This document shows positions 53,604 to 64,000 of a DNA stretch of 64,000 bases, one piece after another. Position 1 is the stretch's first letter. Each line of letters starts with the position of its first letter. The stretch comes from Primula veris (Eukaryota; Streptophyta; Magnoliopsida; Ericales; Primulaceae). The stretch covers positions 20,705,342 through 20,769,341 of the forward strand of contig OY821745.1 of NCBI GenBank assembly GCA_963682055.1, given 5' to 3'. The position numbers and the translations under genes are program-made. The notes under the pieces were generated by a model. It was not told where the DNA came from, ran no database searches, and saw nothing but the letters and a program-made list of their open reading frames with translations.

Positions 53604-53896
53604 CTAGTAATCGTGCCTCACGTGTTGCGTGTGTGACGTGTAATGCAATTAAAATATAAAAAATAAGTGTAGTTAAAATATAAATACGTGGATAATAAAA
53701 AAAAATAGTATAAGACTTAAAATAATGTTTGGTTGTTAAAGAGGGACATATAGTGTTATTATTATTATTATTATTATTTTTTATGTGAGCATGATATTAT
53801 TGTAATTAATAAAAAAGTATAGGGGCATTTTTAGAAAAAATTGGCTAAATTGGGCAGCCTCATTTTGACTTGGGTTGGCTTATTATAATAGAATGA
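53604..53896 (-). mobile_element. Small Helitron copy (A2), complete
   Basis: On the minus strand it starts TCATTCTATTATAATAAGCC and ends ...CGATTACTAG after a GC-rich palindrome (CACGTCACACACGCAACACGTG). Length 293 bp, the same family and size as the NIC1-intron copy. Flanked by A and T as expected for Helitron insertion. Confidence 0.7.
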
Positions 53897-54113
53897 TATA
53901 TATGTATATATAAGAGTAATTTAGGAACGAAGAGAGTATAACAGTTAGATCGCATGAAAAAAGATGAATAAGACCATCATAACTTCAAACTTTATTGTAT
54001 TTTTTGATAAATAACTTCAATATTTAATTACAAATTAAGATTAATAACAACTAAATATATATGTATATACAATTGTGTATAAATATATACATATTTGCAC
54101 GCATATATTAATA

Positions 54114-54434
54114 CTAGTAATCGTTACTCATGCGCTGCGTGTGCGACGCATGGTATATACATATGATCCGGTTAAATAAATTTTTAAAAAGCGTATATTG
54201 ATTGAATAAATATATTAAATTAGAAATTATGAGTAATATAATGTTTTTGTTATACAAAATACACGTAAAACGATTTTGTTTGGTATAGGATTATTGTTTT
54301 GAAAAGATAATGATTTTTATGTATTTTTTATATTTTGAATTGAATAAATGTAAATGAGTAATTAGTAAAAAATTATTTTTGAAAAAAATGACCAAACTTT
54401 AGCAGATCTTTTCTTGGGTTGGCTTATATATATA
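54114..54434 (-). mobile_element. Small Helitron copy (A3)
   Basis: Intact CTAG terminus at 54114-54117, preceded on the minus strand by the ATGCGTCGCACACGCAGCGCAT hairpin. It is the duplicated counterpart of A1 and, like A1, lacks a clear TC end. Confidence 0.65.
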
Positions 54435-54700
54435 CTAGTAATCGTGACACACGCATTTCGTGTGCGACGCGTAATGCAATAAAAATATAAAAAATAGGTA
54501 TATTTATGATATCAATGTGGATAATAAAAAAAAACATAGTTTAAGATTTAAAAGAATATGATAAATAGTTTTATTAGTTTTTATTTTTATATTTTTATGA
54601 TAATATGATATTATTGTAATTAATATAAAGGTGTATGAGTCTTTTTGGTAAAAAAAAGTGGATAAATTGGGCAGACTCATTTGATTTATTATAATAGAAT
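54435..54700 (-). mobile_element. Small Helitron copy (A4), interrupted at its 5' end by copia
   Basis: CTAG end at 54435-54438 with the hairpin CGCGTCGCACACGAAATGCGTG. The body matches A2 at lower identity. It ends TTATAATAGAAT exactly where the copia LTR (TGTTGTAAG) begins, so the last two bases of the Helitron (its TC) are replaced by, or lie beyond, the insertion. Confidence 0.65.
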
Positions 54701-54903
54701 TGTTGTAAGATTATTGGACTCTTGGGCTTTTACTTAATGGGCCCAGATGGGCTTGTAACCCTAACCCTCTATCTATATAAAGAGGGCTAGGGGTCTTGTA
54801 TTTGACATTCCATTCATATTCATTCATAATAAAAGACTATACTGTTCCCCCTCTCTCTCTACTTCTGTCTCCCTAAATACATAGCTAATAGTGTATTACA
54901 ACA
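54701..54903 (+). repeat. Copia LTR 1
   Basis: TGTTGTAAGATTATTGGACT to GTGTATTACAACA. It includes a TATATAA promoter box at 54774-54780 and CATTCATAATAAAAGAC near a probable polyadenylation signal. Confidence 0.92.
54774..54780 (+). promoter_or_regulatory. TATA box in copia LTR 1
   Basis: TATATAA followed by AGAGGGC. The same box recurs 6654 bp downstream in LTR 2. Confidence 0.6.
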
Positions 54904-57900
54904 CGTTATCAGCACGATGCTTGCAGAGATTGGAGTAAAAATTAGGAGATTTGGGTATTTGTTCGAAAAACAGAGTTTAATTTCGAAGATTGGGTTATAA
55001 ATATACGACAAAACTTTGAAAAAAAATTCTCTATCGACCTTCCCAAAATACCAGGAATACGGTACACAATTACCTATTAACCGTAGCAATTACACGTTAC
55101 CTATTAACCGTAGCAATTACACGTTTAACTGCATGCTTAAATTACAGGATGTTTGATTGCTACTTGTTATTTTCCAATCACATGCGTAACTTAGTCACAG
55201 TATGGTCATTATTTTGCTATTTAATAACATGGTATTACTAGGTCTGAAAAGAGCTACTAGTAAAAATTGCCTAAAAAAAAAATCTTTTACTCTTGCATAG
55301 GTATGACTGCATGCTTAACAGATGTGTATTTAAATCACTATTGCATACTACCATGTATAAGAAAACTGGGATTGTCGTTCTGCCTAATAACCATATTCAT
55401 GAATTGGTATCATTACATGTAATTAATTTGTTTGGACTGAATCAACATACACCCACATGCATGATATTGATTAAAAGGCAAGTACATATAAATTAACTTG
55501 TACGGAAATTGCATGTTAATTGAATAAATTGATATGTTTCCATGTATTTAACCACTTTGCATGTTAAAAATTACCATATATAGAATTATTGGTAATTAAA
55601 AATATATTGTTTGCTTTAATGTTAAAATTACCATATATAGAATTATTCATATGGCAATAAACAGTAAATAATTGATTGATATCTTATTAGTATAATCAAC
55701 ATATCTTTTGATATTACCATAGATAAATATACCATATGACAGTTAATTGATTTGATTTGATTTGGTATGATATAATTTGTGTGATTGATAATCCTGAATT
55801 GATTTAGTTTATCACAAATCTACTGCATGATTAGATATATATCATGAATATTTTTTATACTGCCTTGTATATATGTGGTTATCTAGAAAAGATATACCTG
55901 TTATTTATTGCCATGAATGGTAAAATTGCGAAATCATATATATTCACATTTAAGTTGGAAAAATTATGAACCTTCCCCAAATAGGCTCACCTATTTGGAT
56001 ACGATGTCTAGGAAAGATATAGGCGGAAGTCGATATCCTAATGAGGTCGGGTTTTAAGTGGCATTCGTGCCCTCCACCCTCACCGTCTTTCCTGGTCGTT
56101 TTTCAAGTAGAGCTACCGAAAGGGGTTGACTAAATAATAATTTCCCCGAGTGTGTTTATATAGTGATGTATGTTTCGCCGAATTGGTGTCTCTGTATCGA
56201 CATGTCGTTCGATCAATGAGAACCTATTCACATTACAAGCAAAACTATTTTTCGAACCTGTCGTTTCGAAATAAAGTTTATGATTGTGCAAACCATAAAC
56301 ATATAAACCAGTCGTTTTATATGATAAATAATCCAGAACTCCCAACACATGTTGGATGCCATCTATGATGAGAAAAATCGTAAAAACATACTTGCGAAAT
56401 GACTGTTTAAACGTTGATTTTAATCCGTCACCACATGTTACTCACCCTGATGTGTGAAAATGTGATGCCCAAATTTTTTTTTGGATGCCATCTTTGATGA
56501 GTAAAACACGAGTTTGTTGTTACTCACCCTCGAGATGAATGCTAAGGCGTTGATTTTATTCCGCCGCCACATTTGAGACGCGATGACGTCTATGGTGAAC
56601 AAATGTCTGAAATTGACATATTGGAGCTATCCTTCACCAAAATACTAGCTTGGAAATTGTATTCCATAAGCAGTATCGTGAATTTATATTCACCATATTC
56701 CTTTATCGCCCATCTGTTATTGGATAAAAAAAAATTACCCCGGTGAGTAGTTTTAATCCTATTGGGTCAATGACAAATTGTTTGCCTGATATTAATGCTC
56801 TTCGTGTATATTTTTTTTCACGAATCGAGAACCGAGACAAGTGTTATTTTCCTCGAACTGTCGCGATCCCGATGAATCGCCTAGCCAAGCGAGATTTTAG
56901 ACAATCGTCAAAATCGAAAACCTGTGGCTCCAAGACAGTAATTGAAAGGAACAATATGACACGTTGTCACAAAGCAAGATATAATGCTCAAGGAGCCAAC
57001 TCTATGCTATAAAGACAAAGGTCATGCACGGTTACTCCTTAAATAGTTCACAACTATTATAAAGGTGGAAAAACCGATGCTAATGTGGTTAAAGTTAATT
57101 GAAAGGAAACTATTGAGACCCCCGATTTTGTGGCTCAAATGAGTTTGATACCTTTCTTTATTGATTTTGATAAATCATTGAGCCATTTTTTCGCTCATCT
57201 GGATTATGTTTTTCCATTTGGATTATGATTTTTCCATTTGGACATACTTTTGGATTATGGTTTGCCTGTTTACGAAATTTCTCGAAATAATTTAAAGTGT
57301 TTTGAGCAAATTCTTTTGACAAATGTGACCAAACTTTAAATTATGAAATTTTAGGCAATACTTGTGGTGTAGTTGGTTTTTTAGAAATAGTGGGTAACAG
57401 TGTACCACATAATTTCACCAACTATTTGCCTAAAAGAGTACTCAGTGACAACGATTCTGGACCTGTCGTTCCAAATCGAAATCTTTGGTAAAACCAAATT
57501 GATTTGTCAAGTATGAGGTCTTATACTCATGTAGGTCCTGCCGTACCTTGTTGAGTTATAAAATATTCGAGAAAACCAGTGTTACCTGGTAATAGCTCAT
57601 GAAATAATTAAATTTCTTTACATAGCCTCCATTCAATACGATCAAAAACGTATTTTAGAGGAGTTGAAATGTCTTTCAAGTGGTTGCTACCACATTTTTA
57701 AAGTATTTAAAGTTACCTTATCATTTCGCCTGTCGTCGAAATGATAAATGATTTAGATGTTAAGACATGATTGTCTGTACTATCATTCGCCTGTCGTCGA
57801 TTGATAAGAGCATTTTGATATTGTGGCATTGACCAGATGAGATATTCCCGGGTCAAAAGACGATGCTTGATTTATAATCGCATCGCATTTGGATTTTATC

Positions 57901-58799
57901 TGAGAATATATTTCGCGGTTAATCCGAAATTCATGTCATTAATGCTCACTTTGAAAGACCAGTATGTGTAAAGATCACGAAATGAACTCGTAGAATTCTT
58001 GTAAAGAATTGAAGGAGTTATTGTGGACTTATCCAACCATAAGACGGACCATAAATATAAATGGTTATGGTTGATGCATCGACAATAGGTCACATGATTA
58101 TTGTTGTCCACAGAAATGCAGTATTTTCCAAACTTTTAGCCCTATCATTAAGTTGATGGCCCATGATCCGGATTATCCTGAAAAGTCTAGCCGACTTGAT
58201 AATTCCGAAGAGTAATAATCGAAATTTCGATTTGAATTACTTGAGTTTGGAAATTGAAATTGAACATCCTGTCGATTATGTTCAGACCCAAATGGACTCA
58301 CGGAAAGTTTGATGATGCGACTGCAAATGATTGCACGCATTTCTTGGTCTTGCGCACCAAGATTTATATTTCCGTGTGGGGTTATACTATTTTTCTGCAT
58401 TGGTCCGTTATGAGGCCCATAGACACTCAAACACCATATGCGTACCAGCTGGTTACTGGTTATGAGCCAGAAGTCTCATATTAACGCGTGTTTGGAGTGC
58501 TTAATTAATATTTTGATTGAGCCGCTATAGCGTTCAAAATATGGACCTCTGAAGGGGACATAAGTCGATTATGAATCTCCTGCCTATCATTTGATAGAGT
58601 AACCTTGACAAGCGATCTCTTTACCGCATGATATGCGAAAGTGACATCGCTAAGACTGTTCTCCCCGTCGTTAGGGGGAGATTTGCACGTTACCGTTGAT
58701 AAGGAACGACGTGAAATAACGTGGCATAACCCACTCAGTCTTAGCTTGATACCCAAAACTGCACTTAGTGATAAGTAAGTGCATAGACTCCCTCAAGTC

Positions 58800-60200
58800 T
58801 AACTAAATGCCAGATGCATTTAATGACTTTATGAGATGTCACGAGATCATTTATACCTGCTGCAAAATGCTTGCAAGGATAGACGTCCCTGTCGGACGCC
58901 GTATTCCATTCGTAACACGTTGCTTTGGCCGAACCCGCCAAGCAAAGGACGCTGCCGTCGGCCGTCAGTCTTTCGTCCTTCCCAAGATACGAGGAAGTTG
59001 ACCGGTTCCAAATTCGTTCAGCCCCAGAGGTGGTGAACTGAAACTCGTTTGTCGCACGAGATTATAAAGGATCAAGGAGATGTGTGATTTCCTCCTCATC
59101 CTAAGAATCTCGAAATATCTGTCGATCATGATATCTTAGACGATATTGAAGCGAAACGAGACTGTCATTGATTACTTGTTCATATATTCGGTGACGACTG
59201 ATAATATGAACAAATTATGACAGAGAACCATGTACCGTTGCCTGAAGTCAATGTAGAATAGACTGTACTAATGGAAACTTGCAATCCAAGTAGACTCCTT
59301 AGCGAAAGTGTGTTCGGACCTGTAGTTCCAACACCACCAATGTTAAACGAGTTCGTTTATTTGGTTATTCGTAAGGAAAAGTGATGAGAATAATGAGATT
59401 GTAGAATGCTCGCCTAGTAGCGCAAGGCTTCTCTCACACCTTGGAATTGATTACGAGATGGTTGATTTACTCGTAATGGACATTATAACAGTCCCCTACT
59501 TTACTAGTTTAGCAGTTTCCGAAAAACTGAGTATGCAGCCATGAATGTGGTCATAGTTTTATCTCTATGGGGATTTAGACAAAGCGATATAGATGAAGGT
59601 CCCTGTGTGACTTCATAATGCTTAAATCAAGTAGTTTCTGACCACGGAACACGATCTCAATTGACTGAGAAGTTCACTATATGGATTAATATAATCCGAG
59701 CGGATGTGGTATACCCGCCTAAGTGAGTACTTGATTAGCTTGGGATACTTGAACAAGTATTATGCCCTTGCGTGTTTTATTACGCGATCCATTTTTGGAT
59801 TTGCCTTCGAGATGAAGGATCTTGGGAAGACACGGTAGTGACTCAACCTGATGATTGAGTCCCGTAAAGATTGAATCTAAGTCCATGATTCAGACTACAC
59901 CCAGAAGGTGTTATGACGTTTTAGTCATCATGACGCTAAGTCGTCAGATTCTCCCATGATCGTTCGATCACTGGACATTGATATAGACCCAGTCCGTCCC
60001 TGATGAGACGATGAAGAGATATTGAACCATAATGTTCATATCTAAGTACAATAAGCGCATCATTGTACTTGGTCTAATGTGCTAGGACGAACATCTCGTC
60101 TGTTGTGAATGGTATAGCTCGACACAACATCGCGCTAACACGCTGCCATCGAAATGGCACTAAAGACACATTCCCTTACCTTATGGTAATTTTGGAAGTG
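58800..60200 (+). pseudogene. Broken copia pol remnants (IN/RT linker, RT, RNase H)
   Basis: The order of recognisable pieces is normal for copia: a pre-RT linker (PDAFNDF...EIIYTCCKMLARIDVPVG), RT start (ARLVAQGFS, GIDYE..., VMDIIT, TSLAVS), the L/YGDLDKAI segment, and an RNase H start (RCHRNGTKDTFPYLM). Each piece is in a different frame from the next. No gag or integrase piece was convincingly read in 54904-58800. Confidence 0.7.
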
Positions 60201-60607
60201 GGCTAGTTTATCCCATTTGCGTCATCGAGTGTACCTACCCCCTTCGGTACTCGAATTAACGCAACCCTTTTTCGGTTATACCGATGCCGGTTACTTATCA
60301 GACCCGCATAAGGGATATTCCTAACATGGTATGTCTTTACCATTAGGAATAAGGCGACATCTTGGAGGTCTTGGAATGACTCCAAGTGAATCACTCTGAT
60401 CTATTCGTGCTCTATCAGACGACTAGAGAGTGTATATGGCTTCGAGCTAGTATTAGTCATATTTGAATTACATATGTTCTGTCTCACGATCCAGATAAAA
60501 CACTTGTCATAGAAGACAACTTGTTGTTATTGATCAAGAGAGACATGACTACATTATGCTATTTAGCATTTCTCGCCGAAATTAATCTTCACAAATGAAG
60601 TTTAAGA

Positions 60608-60978
60608 GCATCCAGTTGAATGCTCGTTCTATTCCACATTAGATTTTCTTGCATCCAGTCGTATGTAAGTAAATGAGGCATCCAGTCGAATGCTCGTACT
60701 CTTTCTTGGAATATGAAATATTTGCACCCAGTCGTGTGCAAGTGAGGGGGAGCATCCAGGTGAATGCTTATTGCACTAATTACCACTTAGTCGAAATTTT
60801 CGCACCCTGTCGTGTGCAAGTGAGGGGGAGCATCCAGTCGCATGCTCGTGTACTCTTTTTGTCCTTAGACCAAGGTTTTTTCCCACTGGGTTTTCCTTGG
60901 CAAGGTTTTTAGCGAGACACGTTCCTATCATATCTCACTTAAGATTGCCGAAATTAGGGGGAGTATCCTGTTGTATAC
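60608..60978 (+). repeat. Hairpin family 1 in the copia pre-LTR region
   Basis: Eight copies of a 16-base motif: a 4-base arm, the loop CC(A/T)G(T/G)(C/T)G plus one base, and a complementary 4-base arm. Starts are 60608, 60651, 60678, 60724, 60752, 60802, 60830 and 60963. Arms are GCAT/ATGC, GCAC/GTGC and GTAT/ATAC, so pairing is kept while bases change (60651 has one G-T pair). Several copies are preceded by AGTGAGGGGGA. Confidence 0.8.
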
Positions 60979-61271
60979 TTCTTACCACTGTGTACTCTTT
61001 TGTCCTTCGACTAGAGATTTTTTCCCACTGGGTTTACTCTAGCAAGGTTTTGATGAGGCACCTGTTTTGTGGTTGATCCCTACTACTACCATTGTTGCAC
61101 TCTTTTTCCTTCGATCAGAGATTTTCCCATTGGGTTTGCTCTGACAAGGTTTTGATGAGGCACACTGTTTTGTGGTTAGTTACTTACATGATATTTCGGC
61201 CTATATCATTCGGCTACACAGTTTCTCCTAGGTACCGGTTTTGTCCCACACTGGGTTTTCCGGCCTTAAGG
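60861..61271 (+). repeat. Hairpin family 2 in the copia pre-LTR region
   Basis: Four spaced copies of TACTCTTTTTGTCCTT-type sequence leading into a stem, the loop TTTTCCCACTGGGTTT and the opposite stem, then AAGGTTTT and (A/G)GAGGCAC-like sequence. Stems: CCAAGG/CCTTGG (60870-60875 with 60895-60900), CTAGAG/CTCTAG (61011-61016 with 61037-61042), TCAGAG/CTCTGA (61115-61120 with 61139-61144), CCGG/CCGG (61235-61238 with 61260-61263). An outer CCTT/AAGG pairing adds four pairs in the first three. Confidence 0.85.
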
Positions 61272-61354
61272 TTTTTATGTGTTTAGCACTGCGAATGAAC
61301 TCGACTCAGATCGACTGCATGAAGACGAAGAATTCAAGACGTCCAAAGGGGGAG

Positions 61355-61557
61355 TGTTGTAAGATTATTGGACTCTTGGGCTTTTACTTAATGGGCCCAG
61401 ATGGGCTTGTAACCCTAACCCTCTATCTATATAAAGAGGGCTAGGGGTCTTGTATTTGACATTCCATTCATATTCATTCATAATAAAAGACTATACTGTT
61501 CCCCCTCTCTCTCTACTTCTGTCTCCCTAAATACATAGCTAATAGTGTATTACAACA
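61355..61557 (+). repeat. Copia LTR 2 (shared)
   Basis: 203 bp, apparently identical to LTR 1. It serves as the 3' LTR of the first copy and the 5' LTR of the second. Confidence 0.92.
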
Positions 61558-64000
61558 CGTTATCAGCACGATGCTTGCAGAGATTGGAGTAAAAATTAGG
61601 AGATTTGGGTATTTGTTCGAAAAACAGAGTTTAATTTCGAAGATTGGGTTATAAATATACGACAAAACTTTGAAAAAAAATTCTCTATCGACCTTCCCAA
61701 AATACCAGGAATACGGTACACAATTACCTATTAACCGTAGCAATTACACGTTACCTATTAACCGTAGCAATTACACGTTTAACTGCATGCTTAAATTACA
61801 GGATGTTTGATTGCTACTTGTTATTTTCCAATCACATGCGTAACTTAGTCACAGTATGGTCATTATTTTGCTATTTAATAACATGGTATTACTAGGTCTG
61901 AAAAGAGCTACTAGTAAAAATTGCCTAAAAAAAAAATCTTTTACTCTTGCATAGGTATGACTGCATGCTTAACAGATGTGTATTTAAATCACTATTGCAT
62001 ACTACCATGTATAAGAAAACTGGGATTGTCGTTCTGCCTAATAACCATATTCATGAATTGGTATCATTACATGTAATTAATTTGTTTGGACTGAATCAAC
62101 ATACACCCACATGCATGATATTGATTAAAAGGCAAGTACATATAAATTAACTTGTACGGAAATTGCATGTTAATTGAATAAATTGATATGTTTCCATGTA
62201 TTTAACCACTTTGCATGTTAAAAATTACCATATATAGAATTATTGGTAATTAAAAATATATTGTTTGCTTTAATGTTAAAATTACCATATATAGAATTAT
62301 TCATATGGCAATAAACAGTAAATAATTGATTGATATCTTATTAGTATAATCAACATATCTTTTGATATTACCATAGATAAATATACCATATGACAGTTAA
62401 TTGATTTGATTTGATTTGGTATGATATAATTTGTGTGATTGATAATCCTGAATTGATTTAGTTTATCACAAATCTACTGCATGATTAGATATATATCATG
62501 AATATTTTTTATACTGCCTTGTATATATGTGGTTATCTAGAAAAGATATACCTGTTATTTATTGCCATGAATGGTAAAATTGCGAAATCATATATATTCA
62601 CATTTAAGTTGGAAAAATTATGAACCTTCCCCAAATAGGCTCACCTATTTGGATACGATGTCTAGGAAAGATATAGGCGGAAGTCGATATCCTAATGAGG
62701 TCGGGTTTTAAGTGGCATTCGTGCCCTCCACCCTCACCGTCTTTCCTGGTCGTTTTTCAAGTAGAGCTACCGAAAGGGGTTGACTAAATAATAATTTCCC
62801 CGAGTGTGTTTATATAGTGATGTATGTTTCGCCGAATTGGTGTCTCTGTATCGACATGTCGTTCGATCAATGAGAACCTATTCACATTACAAGCAAAACT
62901 ATTTTTCGAACCTGTCGTTTCGAAATAAAGTTTATGATTGTGCAAACCATAAACATATAAACCAGTCGTTTTATATGATAAATAATCCAGAACTCCCAAC
63001 ACATGTTGGATGCCATCTATGATGAGAAAAATCGTAAAAACATACTTGCGAAATGACTGTTTAAACGTTGATTTTAATCCGTCACCACATGTTACTCACC
63101 CTGATGTGTGAAAATGTGATGCCCAAATTTTTTTTTGGATGCCATCTTTGATGAGTAAAACACGAGTTTGTTGTTACTCACCCTCGAGATGAATGCTAAG
63201 GCGTTGATTTTATTCCGCCGCCACATTTGAGACGCGATGACGTCTATGGTGAACAAATGTCTGAAATTGACATATTGGAGCTATCCTTCACCAAAATACT
63301 AGCTTGGAAATTGTATTCCATAAGCAGTATCGTGAATTTATATTCACCATATTCCTTTATCGCCCATCTGTTATTGGATAAAAAAAAATTACCCCGGTGA
63401 GTAGTTTTAATCCTATTGGGTCAATGACAAATTGTTTGCCTGATATTAATGCTCTTCGTGTATATTTTTTTTCACGAATCGAGAACCGAGACAAGTGTTA
63501 TTTTCCTCGAACTGTCGCGATCCCGATGAATCGCCTAGCCAAGCGAGATTTTAGACAATCGTCAAAATCGAAAACCTGTGGCTCCAAGACAGTAATTGAA
63601 AGGAACAATATGACACGTTGTCACAAAGCAAGATATAATGCTCAAGGAGCCAACTCTATGCTATAAAGACAAAGGTCATGCACGGTTACTCCTTAAATAG
63701 TTCACAACTATTATAAAGGTGGAAAAACCGATGCTAATGTGGTTAAAGTTAATTGAAAGGAAACTATTGAGACCCCCGATTTTGTGGCTCAAATGAGTTT
63801 GATACCTTTCTTTATTGATTTTGATAAATCATTGAGCCATTTTTTCGCTCATCTGGATTATGTTTTTCCATTTGGATTATGATTTTTCCATTTGGACATA
63901 CTTTTGGATTATGGTTTGCCTGTTTACGAAATTTCTCGAAATAATTTAAAGTGTTTTGAGCAAATTCTTTTGACAAATGTGACCAAACTTTAAATTATGA
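61355..64000 (+). mobile_element. Second copia copy sharing LTR 2, truncated by the window end
   Basis: LTR 2 (61355-61557) is followed directly by internal sequence identical, as far as I compared, to 54904-57346. The offset is constant at 6654 bp. There is thus an LTR-internal-LTR-internal tandem. The next LTR, if present, would be expected about 4 kb beyond the window. Confidence 0.92.

Larger units (their letters stand above)
53055..54434. repeat. Partial tandem duplication carrying Helitron sequences
   Basis: The segment 53060-53603 (GGAACGAAGAGAGTATAACA, AACTTCAATATTTAATTACA, GCATATATTAATAC, the Helitron 3' end and body) recurs at 53924-54434 with roughly 5-10% difference by eye and one short deletion near the front. 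Another Helitron (53604-53896) separates the two copies. The leading GGAACGAAGAGAGTA resembles a MITE end, and a partial Stowaway-like MITE lies at about 52925-53070. Confidence 0.8.
54701..61557 (+). mobile_element. Degenerate Ty1/copia LTR retrotransposon, 6.9 kb
   Basis: LTRs of 203 bp at 54701-54903 and 61355-61557, with 8-bp inverted ends TGTTGTAA/TTACAACA. Directly after the 5' LTR comes CGTTATCAGCACGATG as presumptive primer-binding region. A polypurine tract AAAGGGGGAG (61345-61354) precedes the 3' LTR. Copia proteins are recognisable only in pieces: MPDAFNDFMRC with ARIDVPVG (58807-58900), NARLVAQGFS then, after a frameshift, GIDYEMVDLLVMDIITVPYF (59404-59525), GDLDKAI (near 59570), and an RNase H-region RCHRNGTKD (60135). 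Stops and frameshifts throughout mean no polyprotein can be made. The two LTRs look identical. Confidence 0.88.

Noticed and set aside
56130..57012. Small open frames in the copia internal region
   Set aside because: Repeated identically in the second copy because the DNA is duplicated, but none reads as a Gag or integrase domain.

Overview
The window is nuclear DNA from a plant, almost certainly a eudicot. It is AT-rich, its genes carry many introns with canonical GT/AG borders, and five conserved plant genes lie among nested transposable elements. I cannot name the species. No rRNA, tRNA, CRISPR array or bacterial-type operon was seen.

Host genes, left to right. (1) The 3' part of a ULP2-type SUMO protease gene (+, 11 visible exons, 71-6264; its 5' end lies outside the window). 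(2) A four-exon magnesium-dependent phosphatase 1 gene of the HAD superfamily (+, 7503-9800). (3) A single-exon 837-residue coiled-coil protein resembling Arabidopsis At4g38062 (-, 10716-13229). (4) A five-exon nicotinamidase gene, NIC1-like (-, 16861-20468). (5) A four-exon class I glutamine-amidotransferase-like gamma-glutamyl peptidase gene (-, 42743-47107). They look like independent housekeeping genes, not a cluster. Introns and spacers hold MITEs, foldback elements and small Helitrons.

The centre (24470-40550) is one 16.1-kb Ty3/gypsy LTR retrotransposon of the Tat type. It is bounded by 5-bp target duplications, inserted in a Stowaway-like MITE, and its LTRs differ by about five substitutions and one 4-bp indel. 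Its sense strand carries gag-protease-reverse transcriptase, then an internal deletion that removes most of RNase H and the front of integrase. Next come about 0.85 kb of 86-bp tandem repeats. The remaining ~9 kb is coded on the opposite strand: a spliced gene for a ~655-residue protein with a region like the 'putative gypsy-type transposon' domain, two further ORFs, and five short genes for charged, coiled-coil-like proteins. Each of the five has a TATA-like box upstream of its ATG. This antisense gene array is the most unusual coding structure in the window.

The right end (about 50.3-64 kb) is dominated by dead elements. There is a decayed non-LTR retroelement RNase H fragment, a rearranged copia scrap, a Helitron cluster with a partial tandem duplication, and a degenerate Ty1/copia element (54701-61557) followed head-to-tail by a second copy that shares its LTR and runs off the window. 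Just upstream of the copia polypurine tract are two families of short hairpins. Their loops are conserved while the stems change in compensatory fashion between copies, which suggests selected RNA structure.
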